From: Alligator mississippiensis | Lineage: Eukaryota > Chordata > Crocodylia > Alligatoridae | Direction of reading: 5' to 3' | NCBI RefSeq assembly: GCF_030867095.1 | Contig: NC_081826.1 | Location: 58,558,001-58,622,000, forward strand | Length of the DNA: 64,000 bases | Shown: positions 31,107 to 44,500 of the stretch, one piece after another | Layout: each line of letters starts with the position of its first letter | Position numbering within the stretch: position 1 is the first letter of the stretch | Notes under the pieces: generated by a model | Database searches by the model: none | Seen by the model: the letters and a program-made list of their open reading frames with translations, nothing else | Told to the model about the DNA's origin: nothing | Made by a program: the position numbers and the translations under genes

Positions 31107-32640
31107 CCTGTTCCAGTGCTTCACCACCCTCCTAGTGAGAGAGTTTTTCCTAATATCCAACTTAAGCCTCTCTTGCTGCAACTTGAGACCATTGCTCCTT
31201 GTTCTGTTATGTCACCACTGAGAACAGTCTAGCTCCATCCTCTTTCAAACCTCCCTTCAGGTAGTTAAAGGCTGCTATCAAATCCCGCCTCAGTCTTCTC
31301 TTCTGCAGACTAAATAAACACAATTCTCTCAGCCTCTCCTCATAAGTCATGTCCCAAGCCCCTGAACCATTTTTGTTGCTCTCCACTGCACTCTCTCCAA
31401 CTTGTCCACATCCTTTCTATAGTGGGAGGCCCAAAACTGGACACAGTACTCCAGATGTGGCCTCACCAGTGAAGACTAGAGTGGAATAATTACTTCCCTT
31501 GAATAATTACAGCCTTGATCTGCTGGCAGCACTCCTACAGATGCAGCCCAGTATGCTGTACACCTTCTCAGCAACAAGGGCACACTGCTGACTTATATTC
31601 ATCTTACTGTCCACTTTAACCCCCAGGTCCTTTTCTGCAGAGCAGCTGCTTAGCCAGTCACTCCCATGGCTGTAAAGATGCATGGGATTGTTCCATGCTA
31701 AGTGCAGGACTTTGCACTTGCCCTTGTTGAACCTCATGAGATTTCTTTTGGCCCAAACCTCCAATTTGTCTAGGTCACTCTGAATCCTAGTCTTACCTTA
31801 AAGTGTATCTACTGCTCCCCACAGCTTGGTGTTATCCATGAACTTGCTGAGGGTTCAATCCATCCCATCTTCCAGATTTTTAATGAAGATGCTGAACAAA
31901 ACCATACCCAGGACTGACCCCTGGAGTACTCCACTTGACACCAGCTGCCAACTAGACATCAAGCCTTTGATTAGTACCCGTTGAGCCTGACAATAAAGCC
32001 AGCTTTCTATCCACCTTACAGTCCTTTCATCCAACTCATACTTCCTCAACTTGCTTGCTGTGGGAAGTGGTATCAAAAACCTTACTAAAGTCAAGGTATA
32101 TTACATCTACTGCTTTCCCCACATCCACAGAGCCAGTCCTCTCATCATAGAAGGTAATCAGGTTTGTCAGGCATGACTTGCCCTTGGTGGATCCATGCTG
32201 ACTGCTCCTAATCACCTTCTCCTCCAAGTGCTTAGAAATGGATTTTTTGAGGACCTGTGCCATGGTTTTTCCAGGGACTGAGGATAGGCTGACTGATCTG
32301 TAGTTCCCTGGATCCTCCTTCTCTTTCTTAAATATGGGCATTTAATTTGCCCCTGGGAAGACCAAGGTAAAAAACCATTGAGTACTTCAGCCTTTTCCTC
32401 ATCATATGTCACTACATTGCCTCCCCCATTCAGTAGGGGACTCACACTCTTTCCCTGACCTTCTTCTTGTTGCTAACATAGTTGTAGAAACATTTCTTGT
32501 TGCCCTTCACATCCCTTGCTAGCTGCAACTCCAATTGAGCTTTGGTCTTCCTGACTTCCTCCCTGGATGCCAGAGCATTATTCTATTCAGGAATATCAGT
32601 TCTCATCCATGCAACAGGGTTTTCTGCTGTGAATAAATTT
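31107..32640 (-). mobile_element. CR1 LINE 5' part, continuation beyond the provirus
   Basis: This continues from 22163. Minus-strand pieces at 31507-31764, 31855-32094 and 32036-32341 encode reverse-transcriptase segments ([42 protein letters not shown]) in different frames. It is more decayed than the CR1 copies at 15-21 kb, consistent with being older than the provirus that split it. Confidence 0.82.
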
Positions 32641-32934
32641 AAAATTAGAAATGAAAAAGTAATATTAAAGTTTAATCCCATTAAACTAGAGAAGTTTCAG
32701 GAAAGCTGAAAAAATTACCTATGTTTCCCTATAGAGAGCATTTCAAAAAGATAAATGTATATGAAATTATGAGATACACATAGTAAGACAGAAAAGAATG
32801 TAGAAAAGCAAAGATCTTTTATTTGCATATTTTAATGTGTCCAACCTTGTAGTAGTAGATATATATCATGTATGATAAGGTTATAGCAAACACATAGGAC
32901 CGAGTATCTGATAATCTAGTTCTTGTTATAGACA

Positions 32935-33170
32935 TGAGACACTTAGTGCACAGTAGCCTAATAACACTGCACTGTAGTGTGTCACAGCACGGACAGTGCT
33001 ACTATGCTACTGCACAGTATTATTAGGCTACTGCGCAGTAGTGTCACTAAAAAGATATTTGCCAGTGCTACTGCTCAGAAACTCTAGTTAGAACTTCATT
33101 AAGCAAGTACTAAATTAAATGTGCAGTAACTACTGCAAATTAATGAACATGTAGATGTTCCCCAAGTAAC
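32935..33170. mobile_element. Diverged relative of the 454-720 element
   Basis: The block AGCAAGTACTAAAT followed by a GTGCAGTAA-type segment is shared with 510-545, and the right end carries ATGTAGATGTTCCCC, like the other members of the family. Repeated CTACTGCACAGTA and reverse complements give strong self-pairing. The left terminus is unclear. Confidence 0.5.
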
Positions 33171-33389
33171 AAATTTCATTTGTTCCTCAGTTTCCCTATC
33201 TGTATATGGTGATAATGCTTCCCTGATTAAATTATTGTGTGTGAAGTGATCTGACAACTTCTCACCAACAGTGACATACAGATATTGTCTGAAAAAATGA
33301 AAATGTAGTCCTTATGCTGTTTTTATACATTTGGCCAGCAAAAGTTCATTCCAAGAAATTCCTCGTTCATCCTGCAGCTGCACACACAG

Positions 33390-35545
33390 GGTGCATCTAC
33401 ATATGCATTTGATCCAGGATCAGTTTACTTTTGAGTAAACTATTCATGAGTAAACACTTTTGGATAGGAATCTACAAATACAGGGACATGCTGGATCATG
33501 GGCACAGATTTGTTCCTAGCAGCAAACTGCTTCCACTTCCTGTGGCCCTGCATGGAGCCGAGGTGAACAGCAGGCTTGTGCCCAGGTGGGGTGGCGGGAG
33601 ACCCAGCGTAGGGACTGGAGCAGGGACTCCTGGCCCATGGAAGCAGCACTGGACCTCTGTGCAGGCCCATGAGGGCTGCCCAACCCACTATGCCCTGCTG
33701 ATGTTGATCTCCATGGAGCCCTGGGTGAACCTGTTCACCTGGCATAAGACCCTGAGTTTCAACAATGCAGGAGGCAAGCCTGGGCTGCCCTGCAACCTGT
33801 ACTACCACCTGGAGGACTTCCTGTGGCTGTGCTGCACATCCCTGCCACCCGCAGCTAAGGAGAACATTGCTGCCAGCATCAACATGTTCCTTGGTGTGTG
33901 ACGCCTGTGCCCACCTAGCTGCAGGAGCATGGGCTACTCACAGTTTTGCACTGTCTTCCACCTCCCTGCATGCTGGGGGGGTGGAACCTGGGAGCCAGGA
34001 GAGCATGGCTGGCCTGGGCAGGGAGGGGGAGACAGGGCCAGGAGCAAGGGCAGGGGTCGGGGCCAGGGTGGGGAAAGCCCTCCTCCCAGGGTGGGGCTTG
34101 CCATGTGGGTAGGGCTGGCATGTCCAGTAGCTCCAGTGGGTCCCAGCTGGCAGCAACAACATGTGGGTCCTAGTGGACTCAGGCAGCAAGGTATGGCGCG
34201 CAGGCACCCAAGTAAGTGCCCCTCCACCCCCACCCCGAGGAGGACCTGGCACTGCCTGTGGCTGGCAGTGACACGGCTGGCTGCACCTCATGGCTGGGGC
34301 TGAGGCTGTGGAGCTGTCAGGGCAGGCGCTGGCCTGGGCTCCATGAGCTGCTGGTGGAGGCTGCGGGTGAGGAGCTTGGTGGGATGGGCTGCTGGCACCC
34401 TGAGGGGACCTCCTCCGGTGACACATCACTGCTGGTGCCAGACTGGAGCAGGAGCTTGGGCAGGCCTCCCGTGCTGTAGTATACAGTATGACTGCAGCCT
34501 GGGTGCTGGGGCGCAGGGACTTCAGTCAGTTACCACAAAAAGGGCATGGGCTTGCGGACATTCCCCAACTGACAATTGTGATCACTGATGGTGACCCACT
34601 GTGCCCACAAGGCCTTGACCTTCATGCAGCACTACCATGCTGACCAGTCATGCCCATGCTCCCACATCTGGCCTGACAGCCCCTCACTGACATGGGTGTT
34701 GGAGCACCCACCCTGCACAAACTGCTGCTGTATCTCTGCCTCATCCTACAGTGCCATGAGGTCACCACTCTCCTCCTGTGACCAGTTGGGGCCCCAGGTA
34801 GTGGGATGTGGTGTGGGCAATGATGAGGCCATCAGGGCTCCCACACCAGCTCTCCGGGCCACTGCATGGGTGTCCCTGTACTGCCAGGCCTAGGCTGCTG
34901 CCTGCAGCAGCCAGCTCAGGGGCACAGCCTGGGACTGGGACTGGGAGCTGCACAGCAAAGCAATGCACCACAGTACCTGCAGGCTCCAGGCAGGCTGTGG
35001 GGGTTACCTACAGGCAGCTGGAGCTGGCCCCAGTGGCTAGAAGCTGCCTGCAGCTGAAAGACCCGGCAGGAGCCTGCATCCACCTGTAGGTCTGGACAGC
35101 AGGGACCTGGAAGCTGTGTGGCACTGCGGTGCCAGGCAGTGGCACTGGGGTGCAGGCAGGCTGGCACAGGTGGCCTGCAGCCTGTGCAAGGGGACACAGT
35201 GGCCTGGTGTGGTCTCTGGGCTGCCTGAATGTGCCCCAGGGCTCACTGTGCCTGCAGGCTTTTAAGGGCCTAGGGCTAGCATACAGCCCTGGGCTCCCAG
35301 TCCCAAAGCCCTAGGGCCAACCTGAAGCTGGTCCCCTATTGGTGGGGCTGACCGGAAGCAGATTTGCTCCCTGTTGGCGCGTAAACATGACTTACTGTGC
35401 AGTAACTATTCACAAGTAAATTTCCTACTTGCATTTGCAGATAGTGATTTTTACTGGCAGTAAGTGTGTTCACGTGTAGATTTCCTTGCTTACAGAGCAA
35501 TAAACTATGCTACTGCACAGTAAAGCGTCTTGTGTAGACTCACCC
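33390..35545. mobile_element. Putative 2.1-kb DNA element with GC-rich core
   Basis: The left end GGGTGCATCTACA and the reverse complement of the right end, GGGTGAGTCTACA, form imperfect inverted termini. Each side is AT-rich for about 100-150 bp (GTAAAC and GTAAAT motifs). The core from about 33540 to 35390 is GC-rich. ACA lies directly outside both ends. The core contains one 156-codon open frame on the plus strand but no recognisable transposase. The termini resemble those at 454-720. Confidence 0.55.
33431..33901 (+). other. 156-codon open frame inside the putative DNA element, function unknown
   Basis: The frame starts within the left terminal region and runs through the GC-rich core. 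Its middle contains THYALLMLISMEPWVNLFTW and a C-terminal LYYHLEDFLWLCC segment, rich in aromatic residues and leucine. I recognise no domain. It may be a degraded part of an element-encoded protein, since the composition is less biased than in neighbouring frames. It could equally be chance in GC-rich DNA. Confidence 0.25.
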
Positions 35546-38500
35546 ACAGTTCACTAAATGATGAAGAAAAGATGGTAAAGGAAGGAAAGAATTCCTCATC
35601 TGGGCTTGCTTAAATATCCCAAGAACATCCATATTATCCAGTTTCTTGTCAGATTCCCTAAACTGGCAATACTGCAAATAGCACCAAAATATGCATATTT
35701 GGACACCTGGCTTGGGTAAAAAATGCTCAAGCTATTCATAGTGGATTGCAAGATACAGACATTCTAGGGGTGGCGCTTGATGTACTGCTTGCATATCGAT
35801 ACCCAGAACTTAGAGCTGGAATGCTGGGATCTGAACAATGGGAACACACTCAAAAGGTTTGTGTGCCTTGCATTTTTCCATTAGCCATTTTAAAAAATGA
35901 CCACAAGAGGTCCCCCTTATGACAACAAAGATTATTTTTCTCCCCAGAAAAAGCTCAGAAAGGATAGCTATTGTCAATATTATTTTTTATCCATACAGTA
36001 GCTTCCAATATGTAACTTCTTCCCCTTTCCTTTTCTTCTCTTCAAATACACAAAAGGATTCCACCGAGATTATCAAAAGAACAGAGAGATTCAAAACACC
36101 TTGGAAAATCCTTTCATCAACAAGTGGCATCCTGCCATGCCATGGAAATTTATTTGCCAATGGGGTCTCCAGAAAGTCCAGAGCCGAAAATTATTTTCCG
36201 TAGTTTAGTGCAGATAATTTTGTATTGTTTAGATTTGTACCAAAGCACATAAAAGACCTGCAGGGCCCATGATAAATGTAACTGATAAATAGAGTTGCCA
36301 CCCATTAGCTTTTAATTTCAGGTAGGTTGCCAATGTACCATTCAATCTTGCCTCCTGAATAATAATTATTTTTTAAATCACACCAGCATTTTCTTTTCTC
36401 TACATAGTCTCATTATATACTTTTCCTAGTTAAAAGATTAACAGAAAACTATGTTGTACAAGAATAGGTGTTTTTCTCATATTGGAGACAAAATATATTG
36501 GCTTTACAGCATCAACTCTTATAGCACTAAGGTGCCTGAGTGACTCTACAGTCACATTAGATTATCTACAAATACTATAAAAATTAGCACCTCAAGATAC
36601 CAGCAACATTACTTTTTCTATAAGTGTGTTAGAGAAAATAATATTTACTGACATATACATAAACAATACAAACAACAGCAAAACCAAGCTCACCAGTTAG
36701 ACAAAGGCTTGTAAGTAAATATTTCTGGCTTTTTCCTGACTCTGCCAGGCACTTATTTAGTGATTTGTTCTGGCCACATACAGGCCAAAATTGTCAACAA
36801 CAAAAAATTGTTGCATGTGCAAATGATGTTTATTCCTTAATGGAGGAGTTTGTTTGAAGTATGAAAAGTCAGATCCAATTACTTCACAGACCAAAAAAAA
36901 AAAGTTTTTGCTACAGGAAAATTAGCTCTATTCTGTTCTGGCTCATGCATCATTAGCAAAATTGTTGATTCCATTCCAGTTGCAGAATCAGCTTTACGGA
37001 TGATGATACGGTATCTAATAGAGCTATAGGAAAAGGTTATGATTTTAAGGGTAAGATTTCAGTATTGACAGTTAGAATAAATATGTTTTTACTGTGAACT
37101 GAAAGAATTAGTTATAGGAATAATTTAGAGACAATAATGTCACACATTTTTGCACAATTGTGTATCAGAGTAAATCCCAGTATAGCCTGTTCATGCCTTA
37201 ATTTACCCGGGAGTAATATGGCATAAAACAGATGAACTAAATAATCCTTGGTAACCCTTGTTGTAAGAAGTATGCCATTAAAGTGTCAATTGGTGATCTG
37301 TCATTTGCACTAAGGCCAATACACACATGTGTAGGTTGTAAAAGCAATTTCCAAATTACAGAGTTATGTAGTATACCATATTACATTCTCTCTGGAAATT
37401 TACTATGCAAAATTATGTCCTATATTTTTCAAGGACATAATCTGTCCTCTCCAGCAAACCTAGGCTAAATTAAAGCTAAGTGGTAGGAACCCAAGCCCCA
37501 GTCCAACACAGGGGGTTATATTTATTTTTGCTTGCTTTTTTGTTTTTTTGTTTTTTTTAATTTAGTCAATGCACATATGTTAAAAAAGAAAGAAAGAAAA
37601 AAAAAACAACTAGAAGGGTTAATACTACCCACTGTAAAGTTTCTTGAGATTTTCAACCCAGTACAACCCACATTTTTAGTACATGCTGAACTCTGTTCAT
37701 ATTAATTTAAATGGTACAACTCTCAGAAGTAAAAATAAATGTACACCTAAGTGTTTTCAGGCCTGGGACCTGTATATCCAACCATCGTTTATCATTCTAT
37801 AATCATCACAGTTGTCATATTGCCCCATGCATCTCTGTTGCATCCCCGATTATCCTTTATTTTATTCTTATATTACAAGTTCTGTGGAACAGGGAGTGTC
37901 TATTATTTGTGTTATATTTACAATGTCACCTAGCACAATTGGACCCTGGCCTCTGTTTGGAGCCTCTAAGCATTAGCATAATACAAATAATAAATATGTG
38001 AATGATCATGTTTCCTTCAAGTTGCAGGCCTACAGCCAGAACAAAAGCTTGACACTCAGTAACTTATTTAAGGTTTGAATCAAAGCCCATTGAAGTCAGT
38101 AGAAAGAACTGCATTGACTTTAATAGTTTTTAAAGCAGATCAGTCCTTAAGGCCTATTATAAATCTATTTGAAATCAATAGGAAAAAAAACCTATTGATT
38201 TTAGTACAAGGTGAATTGGGCAGTTGGGATATCAGGGTTAAAGGCTCTTGAGGTATATTCCATTGAATAACCCGATGTCTGAATGAATATAACCACAGAT
38301 CCATTAAACCGCTACATTAATAGAAAATAGTTTTCAAAATGTTGTAGGTCAACATCAAATAAAATTAGCTGTGATGCATGTTTTTTTTAAACAGAAATAA
38401 AATCTGTTCTTTCTCCATTGTTCAGCATTTTCTTTTGTTACAACAGGACACATTTACCTTAATTTCTTCTCTACTATAAGTCTCATGTCCTTCCTAGTTA

Positions 38501-38740
38501 TCTTATTTCACCTCTTTATGCTACTTTAATGTAAAAAGTCACAACCAATATTGAGGCCCCACTGTCAGGCATTATATAAACACATAATGATAGCACTTAT
38601 CCCCAAACCATCGCAATCTAAAAGGAGAAGATAGTCAAAAGACCATAAGCAGTTACTAAATAAGAAACAGAAATAATGCTTGGAGGAGAGGCAGAAATGT
38701 AGGACTCACCCCTAGCAGGCTAATGACCACATCATTGACC
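35546..38740. other. AT-rich intergenic DNA
   Basis: No gene, LTR or terminal repeat was recognised. There are short A- and T-rich runs (for example 37520-37560 and 37585-37610). The open frames present are short and lack codon structure. Confidence 0.6.
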
Positions 38741-38753
38741 TACAGCCAACACA

Positions 38754-38783
38754 TATGTATGTATGTATGCATGTATTTATATG
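38754..38783. repeat. ATGT microsatellite
   Basis: A short ATGTATGTATG tract with interruptions. Confidence 0.8.
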
Positions 38784-38939
38784 TAAGAGATGAGCAATGG
38801 ATCCTTCTTTTTAGATGAAGAAATCTAAGGCCAGATTCTATTCTACCTATTAGGCCCATAAGTGGACTTAGGTGCCTAAGTGTGGTTGTATTCCAGCCTG
38901 CTTGAGTCTCTGAAACACAGTTAATACAAAAGGTAGGTG

Positions 38940-38986
38940 AGTCCTCTTCCTCCACCTCCGCCTCCACCTCCTCCTCCTCCTCACTG
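38940..38986. repeat. TCC trinucleotide repeat
   Basis: A CCTCCACCTCC to CTCCTCCTCC tract, pyrimidine-only on the plus strand. Confidence 0.88.
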
Positions 38987-39549
38987 CTTTTTTGGGACTT
39001 AATCTTAAGGATGATATGACAGGCATATTACAAAAGAAAGTGCATTAATTGATTTTCAATTACTTGAACAGATTGGAATAGACTCATATTTAGGGGCCTA
39101 AACCCACTTAGATGCCTAATAAGTGGAAAAGAATCTAGCCCCCAGTATGCAGTCTGGCATCATAAGCTGTAGAGAAGGGTAGCAGTCAAGCCATACCCCT
39201 GCATTTAGAGTTTCCTATTGGCTACCACTACAGATCATGGCGCAGAGGTAGCTTGATATACATCCTCTCCCTCATCACCAGTCCATATTTCGCCAAATTA
39301 TCCTTTTGATGCACACCTCAGTTATTGCTTTTTTCCATCAATACATACACAAAAATGCCTCCATTTTAGAGTGTTCCAGGCTTCTCTCTCAAGCCAAAGA
39401 TATGCCATAGTCTACAAACTGTATACTGTTCTAGATGTATTCACTTGAGAAGGAAGCCAGGCAGGTCTTTGCGGCAGCTCAGTGATAAACTCCAGTAACA
39501 CTTCTTCTGGGTCCATTTTTATTCACATTGGGCACAGACAGAGGCTAAG

Positions 39550-40145
39550 GCCCTGTTCTAACTCACTTTACGTAAACCTGTAGGGTCACAGCACCGGGGT
39601 TGGGAGGCTAGAAAAAGCCTGAACTGGCCCAAGCCAGCAGGTGGGGGCACTTCTGCTGTTCCCAGCTGCTAAATGGCCAGAGTTGATGGGGGTGGGAATG
39701 GAGCCTGTTCACCTAATGGGCCTGATCCAATACCTTAGCCAGGGAATCTCAGGGTAAGGCACAAGTCAGGGGGGCCTTTTCCCCCCGTCTTCCACCACAG
39801 CTCTGGCCATTCAGCAGCTGGCACCTCTGTGCTGGTTGCTTCCAGCTGCTGAATAGCCAGAGCTGGGGGTGGGAGGTAATGGAACACCCTCACCTCGGGG
39901 GCCCGATCCAGCTCCCAATACCCCAGCTGCAGTAGCTAGGAGGGGCCACAAGGCAAGAGGGATCCATTCCCCCCTCCCCTCCAGCTCTGGCCATTCAGCA
40001 GCCAGCAGCTCCCTCTCCTTCCCTCTGACAGCCCAGGGCCCCTGCATGAAAAATTAACCCTGGAGGAAACATAAGTTTCCCAAGGCACTCTGCCACTGAG
40101 CACCTTAATGAAATACCTGATCTAACCAGGGTTAATTTTTCCACA
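39550..40145. repeat. GC-rich block of alternating inverted repeats
   Basis: The motif CAGCTGCTGAATAGCCAGAGCTG appears near 39652 and 39842, and its reverse complement CAGCTCTGGCCATTCAGCAG near 39797 and 39982, so four copies alternate in orientation. Further right, AAAAATTAACCCTGG (about 40048) pairs with CCAGGGTTAATTTTT (about 40126-40140). The whole block can fold into several nested hairpins. It has no coding content. Confidence 0.6.
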
Positions 40146-41160
40146 ATCAGCCATTTTTAAAGTGCTCTGCAGCCATGCACATACGTTGTCGCAGTTGTAG
40201 AGCACTACAGGGGCCAGATCACTCAAAATCTGTCACTTCTGTCTGTACCTGCTGTATTATATGCCTGTCAAAGATGGCAAGGGTCGAACATGTCACTGAG
40301 TGGAAAGGTCAGAGAGGAACTTGATGGAGAGGAACAGCTTCTAATGGAGTCTATTTTCTAACTGGAAGAAACATCAAAAAGCGAAGTGGAGATGATGAAT
40401 AATTAAGTTGTTCCTATTGTAAGTTGAATACAAATCTGTTTCTTGTGTTTTCAGTTAAATCTTTGATAGCATTTTCAATAATGCATTTAATAAAGCTATT
40501 AGAATCAATTCTCATTTATGAAAAAATGTATAAATTAAACATTCCATGACCACTTTTGCAATTAAATGTCAATATAATACAATACAATATAATATAATAT
40601 TTAAGTTTTCATTCAGAATTCTACTTGATAAAAGGCAATTTTTTTAATCAAAAATACTTCCAGAAAAGTCTCTCCTAGGGACTGCTTCATTGTCCATTAC
40701 TCAGGAGAACAGTAATTGGAAAGTCATATAAAATCTGGATCTCCAATCTATATAGGAAATACCTAATCCTCTCATTTTACCTCTGACTATTCAACTAGAT
40801 GCTTATAAGTAGAACTGACCAAAAAGCAAGTTTTCTGGTTCCTGGAAATATTCAGTTTTTTAATGTATTTTTAATCCAAAACAAAGCAAGTCTGCCCTAA
40901 TATCAGAGAATCTACAGCTCTCAGCATCATACCTTCCCCTTACCACCTTCCGGAGGACCCTCCATGGAAGTCCTCCAGAAATCCAGGCATGTTTCCCTCT
41001 GAACTCTGCCTCAGATTAGGCAAAACTTTGCTGAACTCATCATGCTTCTAAAAGAGCAGACATTTTTTGACAAACTTTCTTTGTCGGAACATTTCTGAGC
41101 AGCTCTACATCCATACTCTTCACCACAGACACAGTGGTCTCCAGTGTCCAGTCCTGCTGT
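40146..41160. other. AT-rich intergenic DNA
   Basis: Nothing recognisable apart from a short AATAC/AATAT run near 40575-40600. Confidence 0.55.
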
Positions 41161-41164
41161 TCAA

Positions 41165-41540
41165 ATTGTTAAAAGAATATTAAAAAATGGAGAGGGTATA
41201 GAGGAGAATCAAATACATGATTCAAAAGCCAGAAAAGTACCTCAAGTGTTTAGCATATCAAATAGAGATTGAGAGGTAATAATTGCAGGATAAAACTAGA
41301 ATATCCTTGTAGGGAGAACTGAGTGCTCTTTTATCTAGAGTAGGAACATAACAAGAACCAGTGGCTAGAAATTAAATCCAGAGAAATTAGAGTTAGTGGT
41401 AAAACAGTTATTTTTAACAGTAAATGGGATTAAATTGTAGGAACAATTTTTTTTGGTAGTGATTTTGTAAATAGATAAAACATACAGGATCAACTTATTG
41501 GTGTACATTAGTAAGACTCTATTAAAATCATCCCTTAGCA
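41165..41540 (+). mobile_element. Ancient CR1/L3-like 3' fragment
   Basis: Plus-strand reading recovers the C-terminal LINE layout, with a block like AGGGTATAGAGGAGAATCAA, a segment ending in ACTAGAATATCC and the following 3' region. It is heavily degraded and resembles the old copy at 4005-5065. Confidence 0.45.
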
Positions 41541-44500
41541 TAGTCTCTAATGGAATTAAATTTCATTTTATAGTAAATCTTTTTTAGCCTAAAGATTGAG
41601 CATAGATTGTTCTCTGAAAGAGTTTTGGCCTTCAGCATTTGAGCTAGAGCTGCATGGTTTAATCCTTAATAGTCAGGTGTTTTTGAGGCCTCCCTTCACT
41701 GAGGGCACAACCACTTTCAGTCAGTTGACATATGAATAAAAAAAATGGTTTCTGTGAATACTAGCATACACAGTGCTGACATTTGCTTTTAACAAAGTAT
41801 TGGTACTACTAAAACTTAATTTTAAAAATTTAATTGAAAGAGAGCAGAACCTATGAACCTAACTGTACGAAATATGAACCTAACTATGGTTGGAATAAAT
41901 TCATTAAAAATAGTGAGCAAGTACAATATTCACCTAGCTCCTCTTCTAAACAAGACCTCCATTTGTGAAAATATAAATAGGACAAGATAAGGTTTTGGGC
42001 AGCAGTAGATACTGGGCACTGAATAGCTGTCTATGTTCTTTTGGCACTGACTGCAACATGCTGGCATGATTTTTTCTTAACTACATAACATCACTGGGGA
42101 CTTGGGAACAAACACCAGAGATTCTGCACTAAAAACACACTTCCTTTATCATTTGTTGCAATAAGATTTTCAGAAAAAGAAAAATACTTTCATTTCACTA
42201 CAACAAATTAATGGAATTTATACTCAAAAAGCAACTAGATAAAGTATTTATTGACTTATCATCTGACAGAAAAATTTTAGGCTATATAGAGAAAGGGATG
42301 AATTTAAATCCTGTGCGTGTAACTGATACAAATGAAAGTATGAAGTTGACTCTGTGCCCTGTGCTAGAGTGTAGGGGAGAAATGAGTTCAGCAGGCGATG
42401 GTATGTGTCTGAAATAACAAACCCTTCCCAGTGACACTTTCCTGTGAGACCCGAAGTAATGTAGAGTGTAGTGAGGAGAAACCACTGAAAGACGGAAACT
42501 AGCTATTCAGGCTGGACAGATAGAGCTACAGAGACAAATAATCCCCAGATTTACCCCCTATATAATCTCATATAATTCAGTGGAGTTTAATAGCATGTAA
42601 AAGAGGGCAAATTTTGACTTGCATTTTATATTATCAATAGTAACATATAGAAATCAAAATATATAGAAATTAAGCTGTAAATTAACAAAAGAGTCAATCT
42701 GATTATCACAGTAAGGGGCTGAGAGAAATTTGGGGTAGAGAAGTAAATCTCCTATGTTTCTAAATCTGAAAACTGAGTTTTCCTACCAAAGACCTCCATC
42801 TAATTAACTGGATATGCCATTTCATTCTGCAAGATTAGATTATTTTTCCTAACTTGGGATATTTTTCAATAAACAAGGGAAATGACTGGGAGAGAGAGTG
42901 ATCCTCCCAGTCACTCCACTCCTCCATTTTGTGATGTGCTTTGATACTTCTGTGATAGTCACAGAGAAATGATTTTTAAAATTGATTTGCAGCCCACCTT
43001 TCCCATTACGCAAACGTTACATTCGTCAGCAATCATAAGAAAGGTGCAAGTTCCCATGCAGATGAAAGTGCAACAAGAACACCACTCATATCTTGAGTTT
43101 TGAGCCAGATGTTGATTTGTGTTCCCTATAATCTGTAGGATGCCTGCATCATGCAATCACGTTTTCTCCCTTTTGCTTGATGTCAGCTTGTTTGGCGCTG
43201 GAACAAGGTCTCTCTCCACTGAAGCTACATTTGTAAATGTTTCATCAAGGGTCCTGAATGTCTGGTAGCCAATGGACCTGCGGGTGCTATGAATGTGATC
43301 TGGGTCTATCTTACTAGAGAAGAAGCATGACCATATTTATTGCTGTTGCTATTCTGAGGGCTGGATGACGTTCTTCTCCCTTCTGGCTGAGCAATGCCAG
43401 CCTGTTCATCTTTCAACACTCACTCCAAGTATGATAGGATGAAATGAAACAAAATTTACTAGTAGCAAAGTTACTTACATGCCTAAGACTTATTTTTTTA
43501 AATATGTTTTCTATAAATAATGTATTTTCTCTCCATACCAGACGTTGAAATAATCTGTTGGGGCAATATTTTAAATATTCTTTTGACACATATAGGTTAC
43601 ATTTATAAACCTATCAGCCTGGATTTGGCAAGGACAACTAAACTAAATGGTTCAGAGGATTGGTAACAAGCTGCCTTGCAAGTATGACAAACTCAAATTT
43701 AACTTATGCTGATAGCAACTACAAGTTATCATCATCTGACTGCTGGAGTGAGCACCTGTCCAGCTGCAATGCAGGAGTTGTAATGCAAGAATCACCTTTG
43801 CTGCATTTTCCTTTTACATGTTTTAAAATAAGAGAAGGTGGTCACATTCTTCTGTTCATTCTCATTGTTAAAGCACTCATAAATGATTAATGGATGTTAT
43901 AAGTATGTAAGAGACAAGCGTAGCATGTATTAAACACCGTGACAGGTACATCAGCACAGAATGTTACAGGTGGTTAAAGCTGTCTAGTGACCTGCTGTAA
44001 TTTATAACAATTGATCAATTGTTTACTAAAATATCTATCAATCTTTAATTAATCCAGTATATGTTAACTGCTATACAGAGTGGCATTAAGAGAAAGAAGC
44101 ATTCCAGGACTTGATCCAAATTGACAGGGTTAGGGGCCTACCATCCTTATAAAGACCTAAGTAAACTTTAAACTTGCACTTTTTAGTTTCTCAGTGGACC
44201 AGCTCCAGTAGGGATGGAGCTAGATTCCATCTAGCCTAACCTATTGCCTAGTGGTTAGGGCACTCTCTTGAGCAGAAGTTGGAGGTATGCATTTGGACTA
44301 CTCATAGTAAGCACAGTCTAGAACCTATTTCATCTACTTCCTAACCACTTGCTCTTAAGCAAAAACCACTGCCTCTTTTGTTTTGTAATAAACTGCCTTC
44401 ATGCTGTCAGCATCAGATAGGCACTCTAGACAGCATAAGGCTTGGGCTTGCCTGAAGGCACCTCCTATCACTGATTTATATCACAACAGAACTTGAGAGA

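Noticed and set aside
33915..35314. Several overlapping frames of 60-163 codons on both strands
   Set aside because: The GC-rich core lowers stop frequency on all frames. None shows a domain or a consistent codon pattern.
43160..43440. A stretch that looked like a degraded coding exon or RTE-type LINE
   Set aside because: The frame breaks after a few dozen codons, no catalytic motif is visible and no splice sites fit, so it is left as an unnamed repeat candidate.
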